From assembly GCF_002577195.1 (NCBI RefSeq), contig NZ_NULG01000094.1, forward strand, positions 1 through 64,000: DNA of 64,000 nucleotides, read 5' to 3'. A program made the position numbers and the translations under genes. The stretch is from Bacillus sp. AFS041924. GTDB lineage: Bacteria; Bacillota; Bacilli; Bacillales; Bacillaceae_G. This document shows positions 55,568-63,531 of this stretch, in pieces. Below the pieces are notes generated by a model that saw nothing but the letters and a program-made list of their open reading frames with translations, had not been told where the DNA came from and searched no databases. Position 1 is the stretch's first letter. Each line of letters begins with the position of its first letter.

Positions 55568-56644
55568 TTAGTTAAAGAATACTGGTTTCTTTGATTTTGA
55601 AGATTCGTAGATTGCTTCTAAAATTTGAGTTACAACTAATGCTTGCTCTGGTTTAACTAACGGTTCAGTATCATTAATAATACTGTCAATCCATTGTCTA
55701 GCTTCAAGCACTTCAGCAGTATCTGATGCACCCTCATAAAAGGCTACGCCACCCGTATGAATATCAACTTTTTTATCGTATAGTCGTCCATACGCTTCTC
55801 CATTAATTCGAAGCCCATCTCTCATATCAGCTCCACCTTCAGTACCACAAAGTGTAGTTTGTGCTTCACCAACTTCAAGTGTGTTTAATGCCCAGCTTGA
55901 TTCAAGGATAACGGTTGCACCATTTTCCATCGTAATAAATCCAAAAGCAGAGTCTTCTACTTTAAATTCATTCGGATCCCATGGTCCAAACGCGTTTGAA
56001 GCATTTTCTTTATGCGATAATTCATGGTAAACGTTTCCAACAACAAATTTAGGTTTATAATTATCCATTAACCATAACGTTAAATCTAACGCATGCGTAC
56101 CAATATCAATTAATGGACCGCCACCTTGTTCTTCTTCATTTAAAAATACTCCCCAAGTTGGAACTGCGCGTCTTCTAATCGCATGAGCTTTCGCAAAATA
56201 AACTTCACCTAATTCATTATTTTTACAAACTTCACTTAAATATTGTGAATCGTTTCGAAAACGATTTTGATAACCAATTGTTAATTTTTTCCCAGTACGT
56301 TTAGAAGCTTCTACCATTTCCATTGCTTCCGCTGATGTTTTTGCCATCGGCTTTTCACACATTACGTGTTTACCTGCTTCTAAAGAATCAACTGTAATAA
56401 ATGAATGGGATTTATTTGGCGTACAAACATGTATGACATCAATGGATGCATCTTCTAATAATTCCTTATAATCTGTATATGTCTTTGCTTCTTCAGCCCC
56501 AAATTGTTTTTTCGCTTTAATCGCACGTTCTTCAATAATGTCACAAAATGCTACCATTTCTACATTATCTAATGCTGCTAAGCTTGGCATATGTTTACCA
56601 TTTGCTATACCGCCACAACCGATAATTCCTACTTTTAATTTCAT
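55568..56644 (-). CDS. Gfo/Idh/MocA-family oxidoreductase 1
   Basis: 358 residues. Rossmann loop VGIIGCGGIANGKH, EKP motif VMCEKPMAKTSAEAMEM near 95, and the family segment GGPLIDIGTHALDLTLWLM with the conserved Asp and His. C-terminal residues around WIDSIINDTEPLVKPEQAL are typical. NAD(P)-dependent; likely to make or reduce a 3-keto glycoside. First gene of a five-gene unit, behind GGAGGG. One member of the dehydrogenase pair presumably oxidises and the other reduces (inference). Confidence 0.86.
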   Translation of the reverse strand: MKLKVGIIGCGGIANGKHMPSLAALDNVEMVAFCDIIEERAIKAKKQFGAEEAKTYTDYKELLEDASIDVIHVCTPNKSHSFITVDSLEAGKHVMCEKPMAKTSAEAMEMVEASKRTGKKLTIGYQNRFRNDSQYLSEVCKNNELGEVYFAKAHAIRRRAVPTWGVFLNEEEQGGGPLIDIGTHALDLTLWLMDNYKPKFVVGNVYHELSHKENASNAFGPWDPNEFKVEDSAFGFITMENGATVILESSWALNTLEVGEAQTTLCGTEGGADMRDGLRINGEAYGRLYDKKVDIHTGGVAFYEGASDTAEVLEARQWIDSIINDTEPLVKPEQALVVTQILEAIYESSKSKKPVFFN

Positions 56645-56720
56645 TATGAAACCCTCCAGAAATGTTATTTACATCTCCAGTTTATAGAAACATTTCCTTC
56701 TAGTCTTCCTTGTACCTTGC

Positions 56721-57584
56721 CTAAAACTTCTCAAATATTGTCTTTTTTTTATATTGGGTTGGAGATAAACCAACTTCATTTTTAAATAACCTATTAAAAG
56801 TCTTCACATTAATGAACCCAACATTATATGCAATTTCTGTAATCGGTAGATCCTCATTAAATAAATACCATTGAGCCTTTGTAATTCTATATTGGTTTAC
56901 AAAATGACAAAATGTTGAACCTGTGTATTTTTTAAAAAACTTTGCAAAATAAGAGTTTGTAAATCCTATGTAATTTGCAACATCATTTAATGTAATATCA
57001 TTCATATAATTTTCTTCTATATAATGAAATATTTTTTCTAATTTTAGAAGACTAGCCTTTCTATTCGGGTAGTTAAGTTTATGGTTTTCTGTATGAGGTA
57101 GATCCCGAAAAATTAATAGTAAAATATCGTATAATCTAGCTCTGATCGCCAATTCGAAGCCTTCTTTTTTATTGATAAATTCATTTTCAAGTTCTTTAAG
57201 ATATGTAATCATTTTTTGTTTAACTTCTTCGTTCCAAAGTACACTATATTTTTGAATACGATTAAATAATTCAATTAACTCCAAATCATGTTTCTTCAAA
57301 AACTGTACGTCTTCGAAAATAGTAAAATCAAATTGCACGACCATTCTCATACTATTTGGGGAAGATAAAAAGTAATGAATATCACCACTATTAATGATAT
57401 AAAATTCACCTTCTTCTAAATGAAGTAATTCATCATTCACACCAATCTTTAAAATACCTTTCTGCACGTAAATGATTTCTACCTCTTTATGCCAATGATG
57501 CCCTACTAAAGTAGCACCGTCATTTGAAAATAAACAAAATGGAAAATTTCGATCTAATCTCCTAATTTCAAGTGTGGCGCCCAT
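56721..57584 (-). CDS. AraC-family transcriptional regulator
   Basis: 287 residues. An N-terminal cupin sensor (HHWHKEVEIIYVQKGILKIGVNDELLHLEEGEFYIINSGDIHYF, seen across about 20-70) binds an effector. Two C-terminal helix-turn-helices follow (ITLNDVANYIGFTNSYFAKFFKKYTG and PITEIAYNVGFINVKTFNRLFKNEVGLSPTQYK). The frame opens at TTG 57602; GGGGG seven bases before ATG 57584 makes that the better start. It directly precedes and very likely activates the five-gene keto-glycoside unit. Confidence 0.87.
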   Translation of the reverse strand: MGATLEIRRLDRNFPFCLFSNDGATLVGHHWHKEVEIIYVQKGILKIGVNDELLHLEEGEFYIINSGDIHYFLSSPNSMRMVVQFDFTIFEDVQFLKKHDLELIELFNRIQKYSVLWNEEVKQKMITYLKELENEFINKKEGFELAIRARLYDILLLIFRDLPHTENHKLNYPNRKASLLKLEKIFHYIEENYMNDITLNDVANYIGFTNSYFAKFFKKYTGSTFCHFVNQYRITKAQWYLFNEDLPITEIAYNVGFINVKTFNRLFKNEVGLSPTQYKKKTIFEKF

Positions 57585-57710
57585 TCCAATTCCCCCTGAC
57601 AAACTATTAATTCGTTGTATTTTCTTTTACATTAACACTAAACAAAGATTTTTTCATAGATTTATCATTACTAAAATCCACATAAAGATTTTTAGGAAGA
57701 AAAATAAAAA

Positions 57711-57742
57711 GATGTCTATACTGTCAGATTAGTATAAACATC
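57711..57742 (-). terminator. Terminator of the DUF1992 gene
   Basis: GATGTTTATACT / AGTATAGACATC (minus strand) form a stem with one mismatch, followed by TTTTTATTTTTC. Confidence 0.75.
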
Positions 57743-57774
57743 AAATTAGAGAATTCGTTCATCCTTTCACAATC

Positions 57775-58161
57775 TTATTGCCAAAAAATCAATTGTTTCT
57801 CTATATTATCCTTATTAATATAATTTTTTTGCATTGAAAAAGGACAACTTAAGTTATATTTTTTAATTTCTTCATTCACTTCAGATAACATTTTTGCGAT
57901 GTCTTTACTATTAGTTTCTGTATTTACTTTCATTAAAATGGTTTCTAGCTTTTGATAAATTTTCTTTTGTTGAACTACCCAATCTGGTTTGTACCCTGAT
58001 TTCTTAATAACTGTTGTTAATAGATCATCTTCAAGGAGCTCTTTTGGTAATGGTTTACCTAATCCAGGTAAATCGTCAAATCCACCTTCTTTTTCATGAC
58101 GTTTAACAATTTCACTTAACCAATCTACATATTTTCCATTATTCGTCATCTTTTTAGCCAC
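57775..58161 (-). CDS. DUF1992 (DnaJ-homolog subfamily C member 28-type) protein
   Basis: 128 residues. The conserved region WLSEIVKRHEKEGGFDDLPGLGKPLP is the DUF1992 signature, followed by a helical tail. It lacks a J-domain despite the family's name. Cytoplasmic, function unknown. Confidence 0.83.
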   Translation of the reverse strand: MAKKMTNNGKYVDWLSEIVKRHEKEGGFDDLPGLGKPLPKELLEDDLLTTVIKKSGYKPDWVVQQKKIYQKLETILMKVNTETNSKDIAKMLSEVNEEIKKYNLSCPFSMQKNYINKDNIEKQLIFWQ

Positions 58162-58364
58162 CTTTTCGGTATGTCCTTTACTAATAAATTCGTTACTTTT
58201 TAACTATTTCCTTTCTTTATCTTATGCAGTTTTAAGTAAGATTATAATTTCATACAAATTATGAACTTTCTTTCATTAAAGACTTCGTAAAAAATTTGTA
58301 ATTAATTATTTTAAACGTTTGGTTATAGAAAGTGAAAGTCGATTCAAAATACAAATATTTTAAT

Positions 58365-59144
58365 TCAATTTTTAGTTGAAATATTTTTTACAAATGAATT
58401 CACTGAATCCGCTAGAGTTTTTTTTCGTTCTATAAGATATCTAAAAAGTGCTTCTTTGTCTTCAAGTGAAACATCCCAGTCCACCGGAATATCCCGAATC
58501 ACTTCTTTGATTGACGTTTCTGGCAATGACAAGATTTGTTCAATATAATATGAAATGACTTTTAAGTCTTCGAGCATGCCTACTGTCCAAATATGAACGA
58601 CTGAATTCTTTTTAAACTTTTTGAGCTTTTGAAGAGTTTCTGCATTCCATTTGTAACCTCCTGGAAAACATTTTCCATGATCAATCATATGAATTTCATA
58701 TTGGCCACCTGGAAGTTGTTCTAAAAGAATATTGCTTTTTGTGCGGTCAGCACCATGCACCCAAAAATCGAATACTAGTATTCCAGCCAAATCAAGGGAA
58801 TTTTTCACTTCCTTTATACCCGGATGAGGAGGTCTTTTCGCAAGGCCAGTACAATTATCAATATAAAGGCTAGCAAACTGGTTCCCTGGTTTATAATCTG
58901 AAGAAAATTTTTGCGGTATTAGCTGAATTTGCTCTTTGGACATATTTACAATTTCAAATGGCACAACAGGTAAAGACAGCAATTGTCCTAATCTAGCAAC
59001 TACGTATTCGTTAACGAGCTCTCTTGTTCCATGGAAATTATTTTTACATTTAACTGCATAACGATTACCATCATTAAACGAAAATAAATGTGCAGCTTTT
59101 CCTGATAGCGTTTCCAAATATTTTTCTGGTACGATCGATGTCAT
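58365..59144 (-). CDS. HipA-like kinase-fold protein (HipA_2 type)
   Basis: 259 residues. RYAVKCKNN provides the ATP-contacting lysine, and HGTRELVNEYVVARLGQLLSLPVVPFEIV matches HipA-type N-lobes. ILVFDFWVHGADRTKSNILL is the catalytic loop (Asp-Arg...Asn) and MIDHGKCFP the metal-binding D. Such stand-alone Bacillota proteins differ from the HipA toxin of HipBA, and no HipB-like gene is adjacent. The substrate is unknown. AAAGGAG precedes the ATG. Confidence 0.75.
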   Translation of the reverse strand: MTSIVPEKYLETLSGKAAHLFSFNDGNRYAVKCKNNFHGTRELVNEYVVARLGQLLSLPVVPFEIVNMSKEQIQLIPQKFSSDYKPGNQFASLYIDNCTGLAKRPPHPGIKEVKNSLDLAGILVFDFWVHGADRTKSNILLEQLPGGQYEIHMIDHGKCFPGGYKWNAETLQKLKKFKKNSVVHIWTVGMLEDLKVISYYIEQILSLPETSIKEVIRDIPVDWDVSLEDKEALFRYLIERKKTLADSVNSFVKNISTKN

Positions 59145-59237
59145 GACTCATTCTCCTTTTCAAGTAATACATTTTATGATATTCAATAGTAGTAGATTAT
59201 TCTTGGACAAAAAAATGAATGAGGAGAAATTTCAGAA

Positions 59238-59533
59238 GTGGAATTATACGATTCTTGTTCAATAACAGATAAGTTCTTTTTTCAACTAACGTATCATTGG
59301 TTGAACAGCCCTTAAGCTGCTACGGTAGCTTTTTTCAATTTCAAGTAAATGGCAAATTTATTAAATATGAACCTTTTAAAAAAGTATTTTAAATTCCAAG
59401 ATATGGTAAAATTGATATGATAGGAAGTTTTAAATAGGAAAAAGATGAAATTGAAACGATTTTTATGATCAAAGGCACTCGTTCTTATTTACTTCAAAAT
59501 GGACCCATTCTTATACTTTATAAGCATAGGTAA
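59238..59533 (+). pseudogene. Decayed gene, possibly tubby-C-like protein
   Basis: GAGGAG precedes a GTG at 59238 that encodes MELYDSCSITDKFFFQLTY. Coding-like text continues past stops and shifts as NGKFIKYEPFKKVF, IPRYGKIDMIGSFK and EKDEIETIFMIKGTRSYLL, to a stop at 59531. The pattern resembles small tubby C-terminal-like proteins of Bacillus but the match is by eye only. The flanks of this 525-base gap hold nothing else. Confidence 0.4.
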
Positions 59534-59669
59534 TGACGATCATTTTGGATCCATATTCAATTATCTTTCACTATTGTTATGTGCTTTCTCTTATTATCTT
59601 GCATATATATTTTTATTAAAAATTTCTATTTCAAACCTTCTTTAAAATGAATAAGTTTCGGAGGTATAA

Positions 59670-60452
59670 ATGGGTAAACATATTGATTATTATAAGGAAA
59701 AGTTATTTAGACTTTTTGGATTAACGCCTAAAAATGTAGGATGGACTTCATATGCTACGTTAACGATTCAACCAGAATCTAAAGTTGACTTAGAACATCT
59801 TAGTTTCGAAAATATGGAATGGCTAGAACTTTGTGAAAATCTTGAACTAGACGGAGATTATAATGAGGTCAGCATGGATTTTAGAATTAGAAAATTTATA
59901 TCTAGTAAAAACCATGAGCCTCACTTTTCATTAATAACAGAATTTTATTTAATGTTAGGTAGGCAATTTGAAAACGGAGAAATTTCCGTTTTTGTTAATA
60001 AAAAGTTGGATAAAAAGCTGATATCAGAAGTTATTTTACATTTTAATAATTGTAGAGTTGTATATGAAAATGATTTACCGACTGAAGTAAGATTATCTAA
60101 TCCTAAAAAGGTGTCTTTAAATGAGATTCATAAACGAGGGATAAATCCTATTATTAGCGATCTTTATGGTAAGATTAGTGAAATTGAATCAGAATGGAGT
60201 CCATCGTTATGTTACAAGCTTGTTCCGGAGAAAATAGTAAAATACGAAGATCAAGATTTTGATCTAGTATTCGAATATCTAATTAGAACAAAAAAAGATA
60301 AAAACCTATTATCATTTTCCTGGGTAAGTCTAGTTTTAGATGAATCTTTAAAAGATTCCGTAGCGATTAGATATTTTACTCACAAATGTAAGAATGTGTA
60401 TTTATGGGTAAATAGAGAGAAAAAGATTACAACGATTCAATTAGAAATGTAA
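59670..60452 (+). CDS. Hypothetical protein
   Basis: 260 residues, soluble, no signal or membrane segment, lysine- and glutamate-rich. It alternates beta-strand-like and helical stretches (YATLTIQPESKVDLEHLSFENMEWLELC at 25-55) with no motif I recognise. GGAGG lies just before the ATG, and the frame is uninterrupted, so it is a real gene. The function is unknown. Confidence 0.65.
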   Translation: MGKHIDYYKEKLFRLFGLTPKNVGWTSYATLTIQPESKVDLEHLSFENMEWLELCENLELDGDYNEVSMDFRIRKFISSKNHEPHFSLITEFYLMLGRQFENGEISVFVNKKLDKKLISEVILHFNNCRVVYENDLPTEVRLSNPKKVSLNEIHKRGINPIISDLYGKISEIESEWSPSLCYKLVPEKIVKYEDQDFDLVFEYLIRTKKDKNLLSFSWVSLVLDESLKDSVAIRYFTHKCKNVYLWVNREKKITTIQLEM

Positions 60453-60633
60453 GTAAAAGAGTCACATATAAACCCTTTCTATTTGTATTAGACATATTTG
60501 TCTTGTTTGGAAAAGTGATTGTGAGAAAAACGCTTGGTACCAATTTTTCAAGTCGAAATTGTCCTCCATATTAGCTGACCTTCTCAAAAATGGCTAAAAA
60601 AGGAGAAACCTGACGATTACTCCTAAAGAAGGA

Positions 60634-61065
60634 TCACATCTCTCTATAATACTTTAAACGGTAATAACTGTTATATCCAAGGAAAAACATATATGCAATA
60701 ACTAATAGCAACAACATTATTAAATCTATACCCATCAAGGCAAATGCAAAAATTAAGGCTCCAAGTACAAAAACCATCATGTCGTACGCTTTCGCCTTTG
60801 CTTGATTAGCGATTGCTAAATTACGCTCATCTTTTTTGTCAATCTCTAGCTGCTTTGCTGCGACAGGATTATTCTTCATTGCGAAACGGTTCATTATTTC
60901 CCCAATACCGTGACCAAAAATACTACAGCCAAGGCCAACACAAATATAAGGAAACACTCGCAGCAAACCTTGTGGATTTTCATATGATTTGATGAAGTAT
61001 ATACCTCCTGCTAGTAGTACTAAGGCTACTACGGTAAGATAATAAATCGAATTAGTTTTTTTCAT
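60634..61065 (-). CDS. Four-TM membrane protein paired with XRE regulator
   Basis: 143 residues with helices at about 8-25, 36-55, 92-110 and 112-132. A charged loop, EIDKKDERNLAIANQAKAKAYD, lies between the second and third. This DER-containing loop is common to small membrane proteins encoded with YgzD/YozG-type regulators. Its ATG overlaps the stop of the regulator gene by four bases (ATGA), so the two are coupled. The function is unknown. Confidence 0.75.
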   Translation of the reverse strand: MKKTNSIYYLTVVALVLLAGGIYFIKSYENPQGLLRVFPYICVGLGCSIFGHGIGEIMNRFAMKNNPVAAKQLEIDKKDERNLAIANQAKAKAYDMMVFVLGALIFAFALMGIDLIMLLLLVIAYMFFLGYNSYYRLKYYREM

Positions 61066-61268
61066 CTACTTTCATCCTCCTCATAAATAAAGATTTCTTC
61101 GATACTCATACCAAAAAAACGAGCAATCTTGAACGCTAAAAGGATAGATGGGTTATAACGCCCGTTTTCTAGTGAACCGATCGTTTGCCTTGACACTTCA
61201 AGAGCTGTTGCTAATTCCTCTTGCTTAATACCGCGTTGCTTGCGGATTTCTTCTAAACGGTTTAGCAA
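61062..61268 (-). CDS. Short XRE-type transcriptional regulator
   Basis: 68 residues, a lone helix-turn-helix: LEEIRKQRGIKQEELATALEVSRQTIGSLENGRYNPSILLAFKIARFF (in pieces), followed by GMSIEEIF, as in Bacillus YgzD/YozG and phage-like Cro regulators. A perfect palindrome at 61290-61305 lies 21 bases before its start and is a natural autoregulatory operator. Confidence 0.87.
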   Translation of the reverse strand: MLNRLEEIRKQRGIKQEELATALEVSRQTIGSLENGRYNPSILLAFKIARFFGMSIEEIFIYEEDESR

Positions 61269-61289
61269 CGTGTTCCCCCCTTTTGTTAT

Positions 61290-61342
61290 GGAAAGTTAAC
61301 TTTCCGTATAGTAAGCTTATCGTGCAACAATAGTAATGTCAA
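61290..61342 (-). promoter_or_regulatory. Operator palindrome and promoter of the XRE operon
   Basis: GGAAAGTT (61290-61297) and AACTTTCC (61298-61305) form a 16-bp perfect palindrome. Upstream on the minus strand TTGACA (near 61342) is followed 17 bases later by TAAGCT, a weak -10. A further half site TTTCC lies near 61350. Autorepression is inferred. Confidence 0.6.
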
Positions 61343-61653
61343 GCGTACTTTCCATTTTTGGGGGAGCTGCTAAATTCCATAAGAATTGAATTTATCATTC
61401 GTCTAGCTTTTATTCGACTTTCATTAATAATAACCAATCTGTTTTTTGTTAATTAATAATGTATTAAGTTATAACTCTATTGAACGATCGCAAACGTTAG
61501 TTGAAGATTAAAAAGGCTGTTCTATAGCTTTTTTATTTTGCATTCTAGTAGAATCCTTCAATAATTAAATATAGTTACCCTAGTGATATGCCGTTACAAG
61601 ATGGAGACTTGTCTCATCATATATTAGTATATTTGAAAAGAGAGGTGAATTTT

Positions 61654-62589
61654 TTGAGTACTAAAGTTTCATTTTTAACGTGGAATATTTATAGAGGGGC
61701 TGACATAGCACCATTGATACCAGTGGCGACACCAGACGAGGTAACACAAGTGTTTCGTCAATTTCTTGCTACTAATTTTCCTGATAGAGCAAAAGCAATT
61801 GCAAGAGAGATTGCATCAAAAAAACCTGACCTAATCGGTCTGCAAGAAGCGGAAAAGTGGACACTTAAAATTCCTAATTTTCCAGTTGTTACTTATGACC
61901 TTATTGAAATACTCCTTGATGAGTTAAAAGAAAGAGGACTACACTATGAAGTAGCAGCTCTTATTAAAAATCGGGTTGAAAATTTTCAAAATCTCCCGGA
62001 CAGCAACGGAAATATGATAAGTTTTTTGAATCGAAATGCCATATTGATTCGAAAAGACCATGAACTTAAGGTAATTAAACGAAAAGCAGCTCATTTCCAA
62101 AATACTTTTGATGGATTTCCTCGTGGCTGGTGTTCTGTCGATGTGAAAGTGGACAAGCATGTTTTTAGAATGATCACCACCCATTTGGAGCCACTTGATC
62201 TTCAGACTAGAATACTTCAGGCACAGGAATTAGTTAGTGGTCCAGCCAATACCAATCTCCCAGTGATTATTTCAGGTGACTTAAACTCCCCGCCTAATAT
62301 CCCGCCTTTCGACATACCATATAACACTCTGATCGCTGCTGGATTCCTTGATGCATGGCTCGAGGCAGTTGGGGTTGATGGATTTACTTGTTGTCAGGGA
62401 CCTGATCTTTTAAATGCAGTATCTAGCTTAATATTAAGAATTGACTATATCTTGTTTAAAAATGGTTGGAAAATAATTGACGCAGAATTAGTAGGAGAAG
62501 AACAGAATGACAGATCAAGAACGGGTCTATGGCCGTCCGACCACGCAGGAGTATTTGCTAGTTTAAAGTTAAAACATCACTCCAGCTAA
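61654..62589 (+). CDS. Endonuclease/exonuclease/phosphatase-fold protein
   Basis: About 311 residues. The four metal-dependent hydrolase motifs are seen: FLTWNIYRG (Asn), LIGLQEAEKW (Glu), VIISGDLNSPP (Asp, Asn) and RIDYILF...WPSDHAGVFASL (Asp, His). Family members cleave phosphodiesters in DNA, RNA, lipids or small molecules; the substrate is open. A frame starts at 61588, but AGAGGTG points to TTG 61654, which begins right before the first strand. No signal peptide. Confidence 0.82.
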   Translation: MSTKVSFLTWNIYRGADIAPLIPVATPDEVTQVFRQFLATNFPDRAKAIAREIASKKPDLIGLQEAEKWTLKIPNFPVVTYDLIEILLDELKERGLHYEVAALIKNRVENFQNLPDSNGNMISFLNRNAILIRKDHELKVIKRKAAHFQNTFDGFPRGWCSVDVKVDKHVFRMITTHLEPLDLQTRILQAQELVSGPANTNLPVIISGDLNSPPNIPPFDIPYNTLIAAGFLDAWLEAVGVDGFTCCQGPDLLNAVSSLILRIDYILFKNGWKIIDAELVGEEQNDRSRTGLWPSDHAGVFASLKLKHHSS

Positions 62590-62754
62590 CAAAGAAAGAC
62601 GTGACGAGAGTAGCGACTAATTTTTGAAAGTAGATCATCATTTTTAAAGTAACATGTACGATTTTGGTAAAAGAAGTTCCTTAACATTGAATTTCTTAAC
62701 TCAACTAACTAATCCGATAGAACAAAAAGAAGAGTTGCTTTGAGCATCTCTATT

Positions 62755-62787
62755 TTACTGCAACAACATGGCAGTTTGTTGCAGTAA
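62755..62787. repeat. Perfect 12-bp inverted repeat
   Basis: TTACTGCAACAA (62755-62766) and TTGTTGCAGTAA (62776-62787) around a 9-base centre, about 165 bases after the preceding gene and without a T-run on either strand. It could be a protein-binding site or an RNA hairpin. Confidence 0.6.
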
Positions 62788-62885
62788 GATAACATATAAT
62801 TAAATTTATAATAGGTGCTGGAACTATGAATTTAAAAGAAAAATTAATATTATTTTAATGTCTAGTAAACGAGTTGGATTGAAAG

Positions 62886-63128
62886 TTAAGTGTTTTTTAT
62901 TTTATCAACCTCACTAAGTAATGCTTCCAAATGTTTTAAAATTGTCCTAGCTATTTGAAGTTCTTTATTTTGTTCTAAGTGTTCTTTAGCAAATTTAGAT
63001 AATTCATTATAATCGTGATGTGAACTTTGGTTATGATGATCATTGTTTTCTGCAAAGTTGAAAGCATTGCTAAGCTTAACACTTATTTCATTGTGTAGAC
63101 TTTCCAGACTTTCAATCATTTCATTCAT
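62886..63128 (-). CDS. Hypothetical helical protein
   Basis: 80 residues, predicted almost all helical, with a histidine-rich stretch (NNDHHNQSSHHDYN) in the middle and heptad-like leucines near the end (LKHLEALLSEVDKI). GGAGAG is upstream of the ATG. No family recognised. Confidence 0.5.
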   Translation of the reverse strand: MNEMIESLESLHNEISVKLSNAFNFAENNDHHNQSSHHDYNELSKFAKEHLEQNKELQIARTILKHLEALLSEVDKIKNT

Positions 63129-63531
63129 TAATGGTGCTCTCCAATTCTTTTCGTAAATTTAATACATAGTTAGTATGTACATATGATTCATTAAGAATGA
63201 ATTGATAAATATTAATATTTGAAGCAAATATCGTTTAATCTATTTGGAATGTGAAAGCCAAGTAAAAAACGAAATTAAACAGATGTTACTCCAATATGAG
63301 TAGTAACTAATCTGTATAAAGAGAAAGGAAGTGGACATGTCCTAACCCATTATTTTAGTTCAATAAGTGTTTCTAAGGTTGTCAAATTAGACGGCCTCTT
63401 TTTAAGTTAAAAATCAACATTTTAATTAAAAGAGTCTAAATTAAAGAAAAAGAGATACCGAAAATATCATCAGTTTCTCTTTGCTTTTAATCAATTATTA
63501 AGTTGATAATTGATATATGTATGATTAATAT
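63129..63531. other. Intergenic region without a supported gene
   Basis: AT-rich. It contains weak inverted repeats, such as ACAGAT...ATCTGT around 63279-63316, and AAAGAGA...TCTCTTT around 63449-63482, the latter possibly a terminator. No coding frame with a ribosome binding site. Confidence 0.45.

Noticed and set aside
56270-56295. AATCGTTTTCGAAACGATT palindrome resembling the locus operator
   Set aside because: It lies inside the coding sequence of a dehydrogenase, lacks the central AACGTT and encodes conserved residues, so it is more likely chance.
22889-57602. Genomic-island hypothesis (tRNA, integrase, attachment repeats)
   Set aside because: I found no tRNA gene, integrase or long direct repeats at either end of the carbohydrate region, so recent integration is not supported.
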